This document shows, in pieces, positions 16,448 to 24,824 of a DNA stretch of 64,000 nt. The stretch's first letter is position 1. Each line of letters opens with the position of its first letter. A model generated the notes under the pieces. The model ran no database searches and had not been told where the DNA came from. It worked only from the letters and a program-made list of their open reading frames with translations. The translations under genes and the position numbers were made by a program. Origin of the DNA: a virus; the IMG/VR virus record IMGVR_UViG_3300021437_000012, positions 24,615 to 88,614 of that record. One strand, written 5' to 3'.

Positions 16448-17423
16448 ATTAAAGTGTGTAGTTCTTGCAAATAAGCAGTATGAAACCTATATGTCCAACG
16501 AAGGTTGGCAGTTACAGGAGGGATTGCAGTTAGCAGGGTGGAAACTACGTGGTTATGGGTATGAAGATAATTCGGTTGACGTGCAAAGCATTATAGATCA
16601 AGACCATCCTGATGTAGTGATGATTCAAGATGTACGGGATTGGGCTAATGGGGATTCTCCCGTTAAATTCTGTAATACACAAATCTTAAGAGAACACAGC
16701 AGTATCTTCAAAGTGATGGTACTAAAAGACCCTTGGTATTGTTCAGATTTTCAATCTATGTACATGGGATTGATGGGTGTTAAGGCGTGTGTGGTTTATT
16801 ACCAGCAAGATACAGTACGCCAACATACTACATGGCTACCACAAAATATGTCACTTATTCGTACATACCATAGCGTTGATCCAACACAAGCGGCTAATGC
16901 GTATAATGTCAATTTACGTAGAGAAGATGGTTTAGTTTCTGGGACTTTGGAGCCGTATGAAACCTATCCCATGCGTAACTGGTTTGTGCGTAATTGTGCT
17001 GAATTAGATTTACGTGTACTACCTCATCCGCAGTATTACGTACAAGCCAAATCAGCAACTAACGCCTATCTACGTATTCTTAGTCAATTTAAAGTACATG
17101 TAGCTACTGCTAGTATTTACCAATGTGCGTTACGTAAGATAATCGAGTCAATTGCAACTGGGTGCATTCCAATCACAAATTTATCTAGTAATGATAAATT
17201 GCCTATGATTGATTCTGCTATTTGGCGCGCCCGATTTGATCAAGATGTGTATAGAATGCACAATGTACTACAATTGGCTAAAGAAAACTGGCGTAAAGAC
17301 CGTGCACTTCACTACGCACGTCTTGCATGGGAACACTATTCTTACATAAATCAAGGTAGACTTTTGTCCGAAGAAATTAAGAGGCAATACTATGCGCATT
17401 TTCGGCATCGTAACGTGTGTTGA
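16440..17423 (+). CDS. Putative glycosyltransferase, CgeB/GT1-like
   Basis: Encodes 327 residues. The N-terminus (KCVVLANKQYETYM...WKLRGYGYED) resembles a Rossmann-type half; the C-terminal ALRKIIESIATGCIPITNLS is the 'ki.E.ma.G..pv' acceptor-site motif of GT-B transferases. There is no strong family signature between them, so this call rests on the C-terminal motif and context. It overlaps the next gene by 32 nt. Confidence 0.55.
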   Translation: MPELKCVVLANKQYETYMSNEGWQLQEGLQLAGWKLRGYGYEDNSVDVQSIIDQDHPDVVMIQDVRDWANGDSPVKFCNTQILREHSSIFKVMVLKDPWYCSDFQSMYMGLMGVKACVVYYQQDTVRQHTTWLPQNMSLIRTYHSVDPTQAANAYNVNLRREDGLVSGTLEPYETYPMRNWFVRNCAELDLRVLPHPQYYVQAKSATNAYLRILSQFKVHVATASIYQCALRKIIESIATGCIPITNLSSNDKLPMIDSAIWRARFDQDVYRMHNVLQLAKENWRKDRALHYARLAWEHYSYINQGRLLSEEIKRQYYAHFRHRNVC

Positions 17424-18072
17424 CTATTCTGGTTTTCTTGAAAAGAGTTTATCTATATGGCAAGCAGGACTAGATAAGTTGGTCGTGGTAACTTCGCAAG
17501 AAGATAACCGCACTCAGCAACTTTTAGATTCTCCTGAATATTCGCAAGTTATCTTGCATCCTACTAATGCGTTTTGGCAAGACGGTGCATTATTCAACAA
17601 AGCTGCGGCTCTAGAAGAAGCTTATATAACACTGCGAACTTCAGCGGATGAATGGGTTTTATTTTTTGATGCTGATGTTATTCCACCTACTGGGTGGCGG
17701 CAGGATATTGAAGAAATTGGACAACTTGAATTGGGTTGCATATATGGTGCTATTCGTCGTACTGAAGACTATAGGCTGATACGTGATACGGAACTAGCTG
17801 GATTTTTTCAGCTATGGCATCGTCGTGATCCTGTTGTTCAGACTTTGCCATTATTAGGTTCATGGCATAATGCTTCTGGTTACGATTCTGCATTTGCCAC
17901 TCGGTGGCCTAAAACTAACCAACGTTGTGCACCAATTAGCTTAATACACCAAGGAAACGTCGGTAGAAATTGGTGCGGGGTAGGCCATGATTCTGACATG
18001 GGCGAAGTTTTTGCAAATCGACGACACAAAGGCGGATTTCTTCACGAGCGACTGGACAATATAGGGCGTTAG
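17392..18072 (+). CDS. Glycosyltransferase-like protein (GT2-like)
   Basis: Encodes 226 residues. FGIVTCVDYSGFLEKSLSIW and DKLVVVTSQEDN form an N-terminal GT-A strand pair; EWVLFFDADVIPPTGW holds the DxD motif, and HQGNVGRNW lies near the C-terminus. It is the last gene of the cassette, ending about 55 nt before a strong terminator. Donor and acceptor are unknown. Confidence 0.78.
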   Translation: MRIFGIVTCVDYSGFLEKSLSIWQAGLDKLVVVTSQEDNRTQQLLDSPEYSQVILHPTNAFWQDGALFNKAAALEEAYITLRTSADEWVLFFDADVIPPTGWRQDIEEIGQLELGCIYGAIRRTEDYRLIRDTELAGFFQLWHRRDPVVQTLPLLGSWHNASGYDSAFATRWPKTNQRCAPISLIHQGNVGRNWCGVGHDSDMGEVFANRRHKGGFLHERLDNIGR

Positions 18073-18086
18073 TGGTACACTTAAAT

Positions 18087-18105
18087 TGCCTAGATCCTCT
18101 AGGCA
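18087..18105 (+). other. Short hairpin after the cassette
   Basis: TGCCTAGA (18087-18094) pairs with TCTAGGCA (18098-18105) around a 3-nt loop. There is no T tract, so it is not a classic terminator by itself; it may assist the one 22 nt downstream or mark an RNA processing site. Confidence 0.5.
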
Positions 18106-18126
18106 CGTCAGTTTCTCCTCTGTATA

Positions 18127-18180
18127 GGTGCATCGTCGTACCCATTAACTCGGACCCACTATGACGATGCACCGTTTTTT
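18127..18180 (+). terminator. Strong intrinsic terminator closing the cassette
   Basis: A perfect 11-bp stem (GGTGCATCGTC at 18127-18137 with GACGATGCACC at 18163-18173) has a 25-nt loop and is followed by GTTTTTT. It ends the glycosylation operon. Only six bases separate the T tract from the next start codon. Confidence 0.85.
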
Positions 18181-18186
18181 CAATAA

Positions 18187-18813
18187 ATGAACTACGATAC
18201 AGCACTCATAACTAGCGAAGACTTCAAATCGTACTATGGTATATTGTCTTCATCTACAGGATCAGATAGCTTAATAGCTCTATTAATAGAAAAGTGCTCT
18301 TCGCTTATAAGTGAATTTTGTGAACGAAAATTTCAGTCTGCTAGCTATACTGAATATTTCGATGGTAGAGGTAAATCTGATTTATTTGTAACGCACTACC
18401 CAATTGCAAGCCCGTTGTCTGCGACTACTGGTGGTGGTTTGTGGGATGACCCTCAGCGTACTTATTCTGATTCGTATAAGTTGACAGAGGATGTAGGCCA
18501 GGGCACTGGTGATTTTGTTGTATACCCTTCGGAAGAAGGTCAAGGCAAAATATCACGTATCAACGGTGTTTTTTACGTAGGGCGTCGAAATATAAAAATA
18601 ACGTACACTGGTGGGTATACGCAAATACCTAGACAAATTCAACTTGCTTGTTTTCGTATGGTTAGTAATGAGTACCAAAAAACACAAAAAGATACCTTTG
18701 GGCAAAGTTCTCAATCAATCCACCGAGATTCAACTACTTATATAGCACCTAAAGATGTACCTCTTGATATTCGGGAAATGTTAGAACGCTGGAGAAAGTG
18801 GTCGTTTAGATGA
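18187..18813 (+). CDS. Head-tail connector protein (gp6-like)
   Basis: Encodes 208 residues. DTALITSEDFKSYYGI...LIEKCSSLISEFCERKF matches the N-terminal helices of HK97 gp6-type adaptors; SYTEYFDGRGKSDLFVTHYPI and IKITYTGGYTQIPRQIQLAC continue the family pattern, and QSIHRDSTTYI precedes the end. It would bind the portal and form the connector ring. No Shine-Dalgarno is visible before ATG 18187, which lies directly after a terminator. It overlaps the next gene by 4 nt. Confidence 0.85.
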   Translation: MNYDTALITSEDFKSYYGILSSSTGSDSLIALLIEKCSSLISEFCERKFQSASYTEYFDGRGKSDLFVTHYPIASPLSATTGGGLWDDPQRTYSDSYKLTEDVGQGTGDFVVYPSEEGQGKISRINGVFYVGRRNIKITYTGGYTQIPRQIQLACFRMVSNEYQKTQKDTFGQSSQSIHRDSTTYIAPKDVPLDIREMLERWRKWSFR

Positions 18814-19418
18814 ACTTTGGCGTTAATGTACAGATTGATAGTACAGTAGCAGAAATGCTTAATAAAATAAGTGGTGGGCTTCCTGAAGCGGCACGTAAAA
18901 TTGCGCTTGGTGTGCTTTCAACCGTCGCAATGGAAGTGTCAGATAACGCGCAGAGCGGAAGACCGTATTTAAACCGAGGGTATGGGGTGTTATCCGATGC
19001 TTGGAAACTTTCGGCAAGTGGTCAGCATAACATAAATTCTGAACTACGGGTTGAATCTACTACGGATGGTGTAGAAGTATCTTTCGCTCCTGACTTACCA
19101 TACACTTGGATTCATGATACTGGCGGAGAAATTACGCCTAAGAATTCACAGTACCTTGCTATTCCTTTAGGTAACTTTGGTGGGTTAGGCCCTCGTGCTT
19201 TTGGTGATTTGTTTGTAATACGTACAAAAAATAACAATTTACTTCTTGCTAGACGTACACGAAATAAAGCATTAGAGTTTCTTTTTGTGTTAAAGAAACG
19301 TGTTGAAATTCCTGCACGTCACTATATTTCAGATGCTATTGCAGTAGCTTCTGAGACCGCTACTTATGTAGGTGTTGGGGTGTTAAACGACTTAATTCGC
19401 GAGGCAACCAGTGGCTAG
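18810..19418 (+). CDS. HK97 gp10-like neck / tail-completion protein
   Basis: Encodes 202 residues. A helical N-terminus (LPEAARKIALGVLSTVAMEV) is followed by beta-rich sequence with LPYTWIHDTGGEITPKNSQY and LAIPL, the 'Y..ihe.Gg.I.pk' motif of gp10-like tail-completion proteins. It sits in the expected slot between connector and tail terminator. It overlaps both neighbours by 4-8 nt. Confidence 0.82.
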   Translation: MNFGVNVQIDSTVAEMLNKISGGLPEAARKIALGVLSTVAMEVSDNAQSGRPYLNRGYGVLSDAWKLSASGQHNINSELRVESTTDGVEVSFAPDLPYTWIHDTGGEITPKNSQYLAIPLGNFGGLGPRAFGDLFVIRTKNNNLLLARRTRNKALEFLFVLKKRVEIPARHYISDAIAVASETATYVGVGVLNDLIREATSG

Positions 19419-19884
19419 TTCTGTTAAAGAAGTTGGGCTTGCTGCGATTAGAACGGATTTATTGGGCATTAACGCTATAACACCATACAATTTTAAGGTA
19501 GAGATTGTGTCGCGAGATGTGGCACCGCCTGAACGGTTAAAAGTAATTTCAGGGGATGTCGCAGCGATAGCTATGCTAGACGGTATTGAAACTAAACACC
19601 GACAAGTTTCTAATCGAGTTATTGTATGGAGAGTACCAGTTACTTTACTTTGTTACATCAAGCGTAATCCAGATGAGTCTGGGTCTGCTACTCTGAATAA
19701 ATTACGTTCCGATGTGTTTATTGCACTGTATTCTTCGAGTAAGTGGAATCATAGCGGTAACGTGATACTAACTGATCCTTTATCATTCGACCCACTTGCT
19801 GTTGCTGGTGTTGACCTTCTTTGTCTTATTGTGGATTTTTATTTTTTGTGCTCTCATACGTGGGATGATCCGACTACAACATGA
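19411..19884 (+). CDS. Putative tail terminator protein
   Basis: Encodes 157 residues, GTG start. The call rests on position (after gp10-like, before tail tube), on length and on a mixed alpha/beta pattern with LNKLRSDVFIALYSS and LTDPLSFDPLAVAG...LIVDFYFLCSH. Tail terminators cap the tail tube and join it to the head. No specific motif is decisive. Confidence 0.6.
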   Translation: MASSVKEVGLAAIRTDLLGINAITPYNFKVEIVSRDVAPPERLKVISGDVAAIAMLDGIETKHRQVSNRVIVWRVPVTLLCYIKRNPDESGSATLNKLRSDVFIALYSSSKWNHSGNVILTDPLSFDPLAVAGVDLLCLIVDFYFLCSHTWDDPTTT

Positions 19885-20111
19885 GTAGACGATATGGGCG
19901 TATTGGAGAAGCTGTATCATTGATTCTTTCTGATATGACAGGAAAAGACGCTTCTTGCTTCATTGAGTCTGATGATAACGGACCCTATGTTGACTTAGAC
20001 ACCAGACGTGTTAAACTGTTACTAGCGGATGTAACTCTAGTTACACTCGAAGAATCTGAAGCGCCACCAACATCCGGCGTCTGTAACTCAGGAGACAAAA
20101 AGTGTCCGTAA
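19881..20111 (+). CDS. Small hypothetical protein of the tail operon
   Basis: Encodes 76 residues between tail terminator and tail tube genes, overlapping them by 4 and 10 nt. GRIGEAVSLILSDMTGKDAS opens it and DTRRVKLLLADVTLVTLEES follows; two Cys lie near the C-terminus. No family is recognised. Confidence 0.65.
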   Translation: MSRRYGRIGEAVSLILSDMTGKDASCFIESDDNGPYVDLDTRRVKLLLADVTLVTLEESEAPPTSGVCNSGDKKCP

Positions 20112-21199
20112 TAAATCTCGCTGTAGGCGCCCCATTTTATGGTGGTTTTAAGCAGGTTACTTCTGCCCCCGATTGGGATGGCGTGATCACCACTCAGGGA
20201 GTACTTTTAGGATCTGGTGATGGGTTAGAAATATTGCCTACAGGCGTCCCAATGACAAAATTGGGATTTGTTGAAGACAACTCGCTTAATTCAACCGGCG
20301 TGCAACGTAAGCGCCAACTTCGTACTATTGATTGTGAAGGCAGCATTCAGGTTCTTTGTCGGTATCGTGGGTGTGAACGTTTAATTTTTGGTTGGTTTGG
20401 TACGGATACAATGACTGGGCCAACTGATACAGTAGTCTACACACATAAGGCTACTATCAACACCATCAATAAAGGTAACATCTTTAACTTTGCAGCTTAC
20501 GACAACCTTGTATGTCGTGATTTTCCTGTTTGTAAAGTTGAACATCTTAAGATGGAATTCGCGGAAAATACGCTCAGCGTGCTAGAAGCGGGGTTAGTTG
20601 CGAAACGTGAACTTCAGGATGGTTCTGGGCTTAATACAACTTCTACCATTACAAGTGTAACGCTACCATCACCGAAAGAGTACGTTGTGCTTTCTGCTGC
20701 TTCGACTGTTCTTCGTATGAAGACAGTTACGGGAAGTGAAACTGCACTCGGGTCGAATGACATTCTGTATCCGTCAAAGATTAGTTTGACGTTCGCTCGT
20801 AAATATAAGAAGCGTCGTTCAACGCGCAACAATCCGTACATTGATGAGCCCGTTGCCGGTGCTTGGTTCTTAATTGGTGGTTCTTTTACATTGCCAATCG
20901 ACGACGCCACTGCGTACTGGACTGATATCGTAGGCGCCTCCGAAAAGAAAATGGACATTACATTTACAGGTGGTGCAATCGCAGGATCAGCGTCAAGTTT
21001 TTACACGTGGTTGTTTGAGTATCCGTCTATGATTATTGAGTCTGGCGGGTTGCCGAACATCAACACACCGGATTTACTCGAAGTAACTTTTCCGTTCACT
21101 GCACATCGTGCAGACGCTAACCCTGGTGGCATGTCTTTCCAGCTTCCTCAGTTCACTTGTAAGAATCTTGTTAGCACGTCTTTCCTTAACGGAGGATAA
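20102..21199 (+). CDS. Major tail tube protein
   Basis: Encodes 365 residues, GTG start at 20102 after AGGAG. It is beta-rich throughout, without enzyme motifs; PMTKLGFVEDNSLNSTG and QRKRQLRTIDCEGSI are followed by strands typical of tube proteins. Position before the frameshifted chaperone pair and tape measure gene is the standard siphovirus order. It is longer than a minimal tube protein, so it may carry an extra surface domain (inference). Confidence 0.75.
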   Translation: MSVINLAVGAPFYGGFKQVTSAPDWDGVITTQGVLLGSGDGLEILPTGVPMTKLGFVEDNSLNSTGVQRKRQLRTIDCEGSIQVLCRYRGCERLIFGWFGTDTMTGPTDTVVYTHKATINTINKGNIFNFAAYDNLVCRDFPVCKVEHLKMEFAENTLSVLEAGLVAKRELQDGSGLNTTSTITSVTLPSPKEYVVLSAASTVLRMKTVTGSETALGSNDILYPSKISLTFARKYKKRRSTRNNPYIDEPVAGAWFLIGGSFTLPIDDATAYWTDIVGASEKKMDITFTGGAIAGSASSFYTWLFEYPSMIIESGGLPNINTPDLLEVTFPFTAHRADANPGGMSFQLPQFTCKNLVSTSFLNGG

Positions 21200-21200
21200 C

Positions 21201-21569
21201 TTGAAGATTGATATTCGTAAAGGTAGGCTTGTTGAGTGGGCGCCGCCTGGTGAGTTGAATGTAGTTAAGTTGTACATTCGTGGAGTGCCTATTGCAAAGC
21301 AGATTGAACTTGTAGAGCGATTTGTAGGTCCACGAGCTAATGAAGAAGGGACACCAAAGTTTGATCCTAAGACGATTGGCGAGATCCAGCAAGTTGTAGT
21401 CGAAGCTACTTCTTCATGGGAAGGTGTAGACGAAGGCGATAAACAAGCAGAGTGCAATGTAGAGAATAAAACGGCGTTTTATGAAATGTACCCGGATGCG
21501 CGAGATACCGTTTTTCGTGCGCTACTTGCAACCACGTCTACAAATACTTCGGAAAAAAAAGTTCATTAG
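21201..21569 (+). CDS. Tail assembly chaperone, upstream frame (G-like)
   Basis: TTG start at 21201, set by GGAGGATAAC directly upstream; 122 residues beginning MKIDIRKGRLVEWAPPGE. It lies between tube and tape measure genes, where lambda-like phages encode G and G-T. Its last codons run through eight A (21553-21560), a -1 slippage site, before the TAG at 21567. Such chaperones coat the tape measure protein during tail assembly. Confidence 0.82.
   Translation: MKIDIRKGRLVEWAPPGELNVVKLYIRGVPIAKQIELVERFVGPRANEEGTPKFDPKTIGEIQQVVVEATSSWEGVDEGDKQAECNVENKTAFYEMYPDARDTVFRALLATTSTNTSEKKVH
21553..21560 (+). other. Programmed -1 ribosomal frameshift site
   Basis: Read in the upstream frame as gaA AAA AAA, the run of eight A fits the X XXY YYZ slippery pattern. 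A -1 shift continues as AGT TCA TTA GAG ATT TGG GTG and joins the open frame ending at 21973, giving a ~257-residue fusion. The stop for unshifted ribosomes is six bases later. Confidence 0.78.
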
Positions 21570-21973
21570 AGATTTGGGTGAGATTTTGCTTGTCTCATCC
21601 GACTATTCGGTGTTGGGAAGTTACTGCGGCTGATGGTACTAAGTATGGGTGTGATCATTTAAAAGTGGTTGCGCCGGAGCGCGCGTACAAGTGTTCCACA
21701 TGTCCTTTACCTAAAGCGGACCCTGGCCCCGAAATCCGCTCTATATATACGTTATATAATTTTATATTTGCATTCCCTGAAAATTCTATCTTCTTTAAAG
21801 ATAGATGGGCGCGCGTACGTCGTAGTATGCCCACAGAACAGTGGGATGACCTACTTAGCAGTTTCTATGTGATTCGTGCTATAGTGGATCGAACTAATGT
21901 GGCTGCTCAAGCAGTCGCCCAAGCGCAAATAGAAGCGAACTTAGCGCTGAAAAAGCGCCAATCTAGGATTTAA
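21560..21973 (+). CDS. Tail assembly chaperone, frameshift extension (T-like)
   Basis: The -1 frame is open through the slippery site to 21973; 137 residues would be added after a shift. A GTG at 21578 could start it alone but has no good Shine-Dalgarno. The segment has four Cys (CDHLKVV...CSTCPLP) and a helical alanine-rich C-terminus (TNVAAQAVAQAQIEANLALK). Its position just before the tape measure gene agrees with the T part of G-T. Confidence 0.75.
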   Translation, partial: SSLEIWVRFCLSHPTIRCWEVTAADGTKYGCDHLKVVAPERAYKCSTCPLPKADPGPEIRSIYTLYNFIFAFPENSIFFKDRWARVRRSMPTEQWDDLLSSFYVIRAIVDRTNVAAQAVAQAQIEANLALKKRQSRI

Positions 21974-21974
21974 C

Positions 21975-24824
21975 GTGGCTGATAACGCAAACGTTAATAT
22001 CAAAGTCACAGCTACTACGGGTGACGCCAATGCGTCTATTCAGGTGCTTACTCAAACAGTACAGCAGCTTGCGTCAAATATGCAGACTGCGTTTATATCT
22101 GCGTCCGCGGCTACTGCGCAATTAGCAGATCATATTCAGGGGCTTGGGCAAAAGCATGAAGAGGCGGGGCATAAAACAGAAGCTCACAGCGTTGCACTCG
22201 GAATGCTTATTGCGGAAGGTGTTGAAAAGTGTATAGAGAAGGGGCGTGAATTAATTGAAACTTTACGTGAATGGTCACACGAAGCCGCTGTAAATGAACA
22301 GGCTAATATTCTTCTTGATAATGCTCTGCGCGCCCAAGGTAGTTTTACTCCTGAATTGTCCGCACATTATAAGGAATTAGCAGACCATCTTTCTAACGTA
22401 GCGGGTGTTGCAGATAATCAAGTTGTTACTGCGTTAACTGGACTTATTACTATAGGTAATGTGTCAGCAGTAAATATGGATCGAGTTACCAAAGCTGCTA
22501 TGAACTTTGGTGATCAGATGGGCTATTCACTACCGCAAGCAATGAGTATGGTGGAACGGGCGGCTGCCGGCCATACAACAATGTTGCATCGTATGGGACT
22601 TAATTTCGTTGAGACTGGTGATAAGGTAAAGGACTTCAACCATGTTCTTGAAGCTATGGAACAAATGAGTCGTGGCGCTACAGATTCTATGCAAACTTCC
22701 GTTATTCGTATGGAAGCACAAATGAACATATCACTTGGTAAGATGGAGGAGACTATAGGTAGTGTAGTTAATGATGGAATTAAACCATTCATTATTGTTA
22801 TTCGAGATGCAGCACAAGAAGTGCAGAGATTCGTAGAAGAACATAGAACCGAAATTCTTAACGACTTCAAAACTGCACTTGAACTTCTTGTACCAATTTT
22901 GACAGTGTTAGCAAAACAGGTGGTGGTTGTAGGTCTTGAAATCGCAGAGTTAGCTGACACTATACATAGATTTGGTGGGCCTATAAAAGAATCAGTCGAA
23001 TCATTTAACTCGTGGGGTAATGCCTCCCATTCGTTAATTATGGCTTTAACGCCACTTGCAGTACCACTGCAAGTTTTGAATTTTGCTATAGACAAAATAA
23101 GCAGTGGTCTGCAAATTCTTTTGCAGGGGTTTGCAGACCTTACTTCAGGATTGGCTGAAAATCCTATGTTTACAGGCGCAATAGCAGCTAAATTAGGTAT
23201 TACTAAAGACGGGTTAGAGAATCTTTCTGGAGGCTTTCAAGATTTAGCTGATAGGGTTAAGAATTCTTCAGCAAAACACGAAGATTTTAAAAAGAAATTA
23301 GAGGAGATAGGTACAACTATTAATGGCAATATTGACGAAACAATGACTAAACTACAAAAGTTATTAGCCGATGTAGGTAAAGAAGGTATGAATGCAGGCA
23401 AAGGCGTTAAGGATGGCGCGGATTTAATGGGGCCTTCGCTATCAAGTGTACCGCCAATTATTCAACAGATAGGGGACCATGTTTTCATAGTAGGTAAGCA
23501 GTTCGACGACACATTTACTCGAATCAAAAACTTAACACGCGATGAAACGCAGTTACTTGGCTCTTTACGTGATGCTTTACCCGATGTACTCGCTGAAAAA
23601 GTCGATACTTTAGAGCAGCGCTTTGCTCTATTGACTAAAACTTTAGGGGATTCAACCAAAGCTTCGATATTGCTTAAATCTGAAGCTAAGGGGATAGCTG
23701 ATAAGTACAAAGAAATGGGGGAAATAGTCCCTTACTCCGTACAAAAAATTATTGATTATAGTGGCGCCGCAGAAAAAGCTGCCAAAATGCACGCTGCGGC
23801 AGTTAAGCAAGTTACAGATAACTTAAAGGAACAGGCTAAGGTTGCGGAAGAAGCAGCGAAGTCTGCTGGTAAGGGTTATGACATGACTTCACCCGCAGGT
23901 CTTGAGGCAACTAAGAAAGCTGCTGATGCAGCCGCTGCGGCTTATGCTAATGTTGCGCAAAGTTCCAAGAATATGGGTAAAGAAGCAACAGAAGCGGCGA
24001 AATCTGCTGCGCAACAAATGGTTCAACTTGTGATGGGCACCGCTAAGTTCGCAAATGAGTTAGAGCGTATCAAAGCTGTAACAGCATCTATAACCATTAC
24101 TTCGGATGAAAAAGTTGATATAGACCCAAAATCTGGCCCTATAAAAAATATCCTTGACGACATCAATACTATGGTTAAGAACAATGCGCCCGGTGCTCAA
24201 TGGTTAAAAACGTTTGCAGAAAATCTTAAGTCCGGCGATCTTGGTGCAATGAAAAAAGAAGTTGATATGTTAAATCAGCAACTTCAAACTTGGGTTGGCG
24301 CTGGTTATGACCACATTTCGGGAGATTTAAAGAACTTAGTTTTTAGTCTTCAGAATAAGTTAAACGAAGCCCAAATTGCAATTGGTAATCAACAGAAAGA
24401 TGTCATACAGTCTTCGGCCGATGTGCAAGATGCAGGGGTAGATGCGTACCACCAAATTGGTGATGCAGCAACTTACGCAGCCCGCGCGATTAATGGAGTT
24501 GCGCAAGCTAATCGTTCAGTGATCGGAGAACCTACTACTGCAAACAAAGTTCGAGGCGGTGGTGGGCTTCGTGATGTTGGGCCTGCGGATACTCAGGGTG
24601 GGTTGATAAATGCGACAGTAGATAATACAAAAGAGCTTGGTGGACTTCGTAATGATACCCGTAGTAGTGCTGATAAGATTGTTAAATCTCTGGGTGAAAA
24701 AAATGATACGATGATTAAACTTTTGCGCGGATTAGTGGATAAACCGGCTATTGATGCAGGAACACTTACGACTGTATTAGCAAAAGCGCAACGTCAGGGT
24801 CTCGCAAAGCCAGGTAATCCATAA
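21975..24824 (+). CDS. Tape measure protein
   Basis: GTG start, 949 residues, the longest mostly helical protein here. SLPQAMSMVERAAAGHTTML and MQTSVIRMEAQMNISLGKME are typical tape-measure helices, followed by a hydrophobic patch near residues 305-400 (VLAKQVVVVGLEIAELADTI; SLIMALTPLAVPLQVLNFAI) and Ala/Lys-rich coiled coil. At about 0.15 nm per residue the tail would be ~140 nm. The protein sets tail length and is ejected with the DNA. Confidence 0.92.
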   Translation: MADNANVNIKVTATTGDANASIQVLTQTVQQLASNMQTAFISASAATAQLADHIQGLGQKHEEAGHKTEAHSVALGMLIAEGVEKCIEKGRELIETLREWSHEAAVNEQANILLDNALRAQGSFTPELSAHYKELADHLSNVAGVADNQVVTALTGLITIGNVSAVNMDRVTKAAMNFGDQMGYSLPQAMSMVERAAAGHTTMLHRMGLNFVETGDKVKDFNHVLEAMEQMSRGATDSMQTSVIRMEAQMNISLGKMEETIGSVVNDGIKPFIIVIRDAAQEVQRFVEEHRTEILNDFKTALELLVPILTVLAKQVVVVGLEIAELADTIHRFGGPIKESVESFNSWGNASHSLIMALTPLAVPLQVLNFAIDKISSGLQILLQGFADLTSGLAENPMFTGAIAAKLGITKDGLENLSGGFQDLADRVKNSSAKHEDFKKKLEEIGTTINGNIDETMTKLQKLLADVGKEGMNAGKGVKDGADLMGPSLSSVPPIIQQIGDHVFIVGKQFDDTFTRIKNLTRDETQLLGSLRDALPDVLAEKVDTLEQRFALLTKTLGDSTKASILLKSEAKGIADKYKEMGEIVPYSVQKIIDYSGAAEKAAKMHAAAVKQVTDNLKEQAKVAEEAAKSAGKGYDMTSPAGLEATKKAADAAAAAYANVAQSSKNMGKEATEAAKSAAQQMVQLVMGTAKFANELERIKAVTASITITSDEKVDIDPKSGPIKNILDDINTMVKNNAPGAQWLKTFAENLKSGDLGAMKKEVDMLNQQLQTWVGAGYDHISGDLKNLVFSLQNKLNEAQIAIGNQQKDVIQSSADVQDAGVDAYHQIGDAATYAARAINGVAQANRSVIGEPTTANKVRGGGGLRDVGPADTQGGLINATVDNTKELGGLRNDTRSSADKIVKSLGEKNDTMIKLLRGLVDKPAIDAGTLTTVLAKAQRQGLAKPGNP

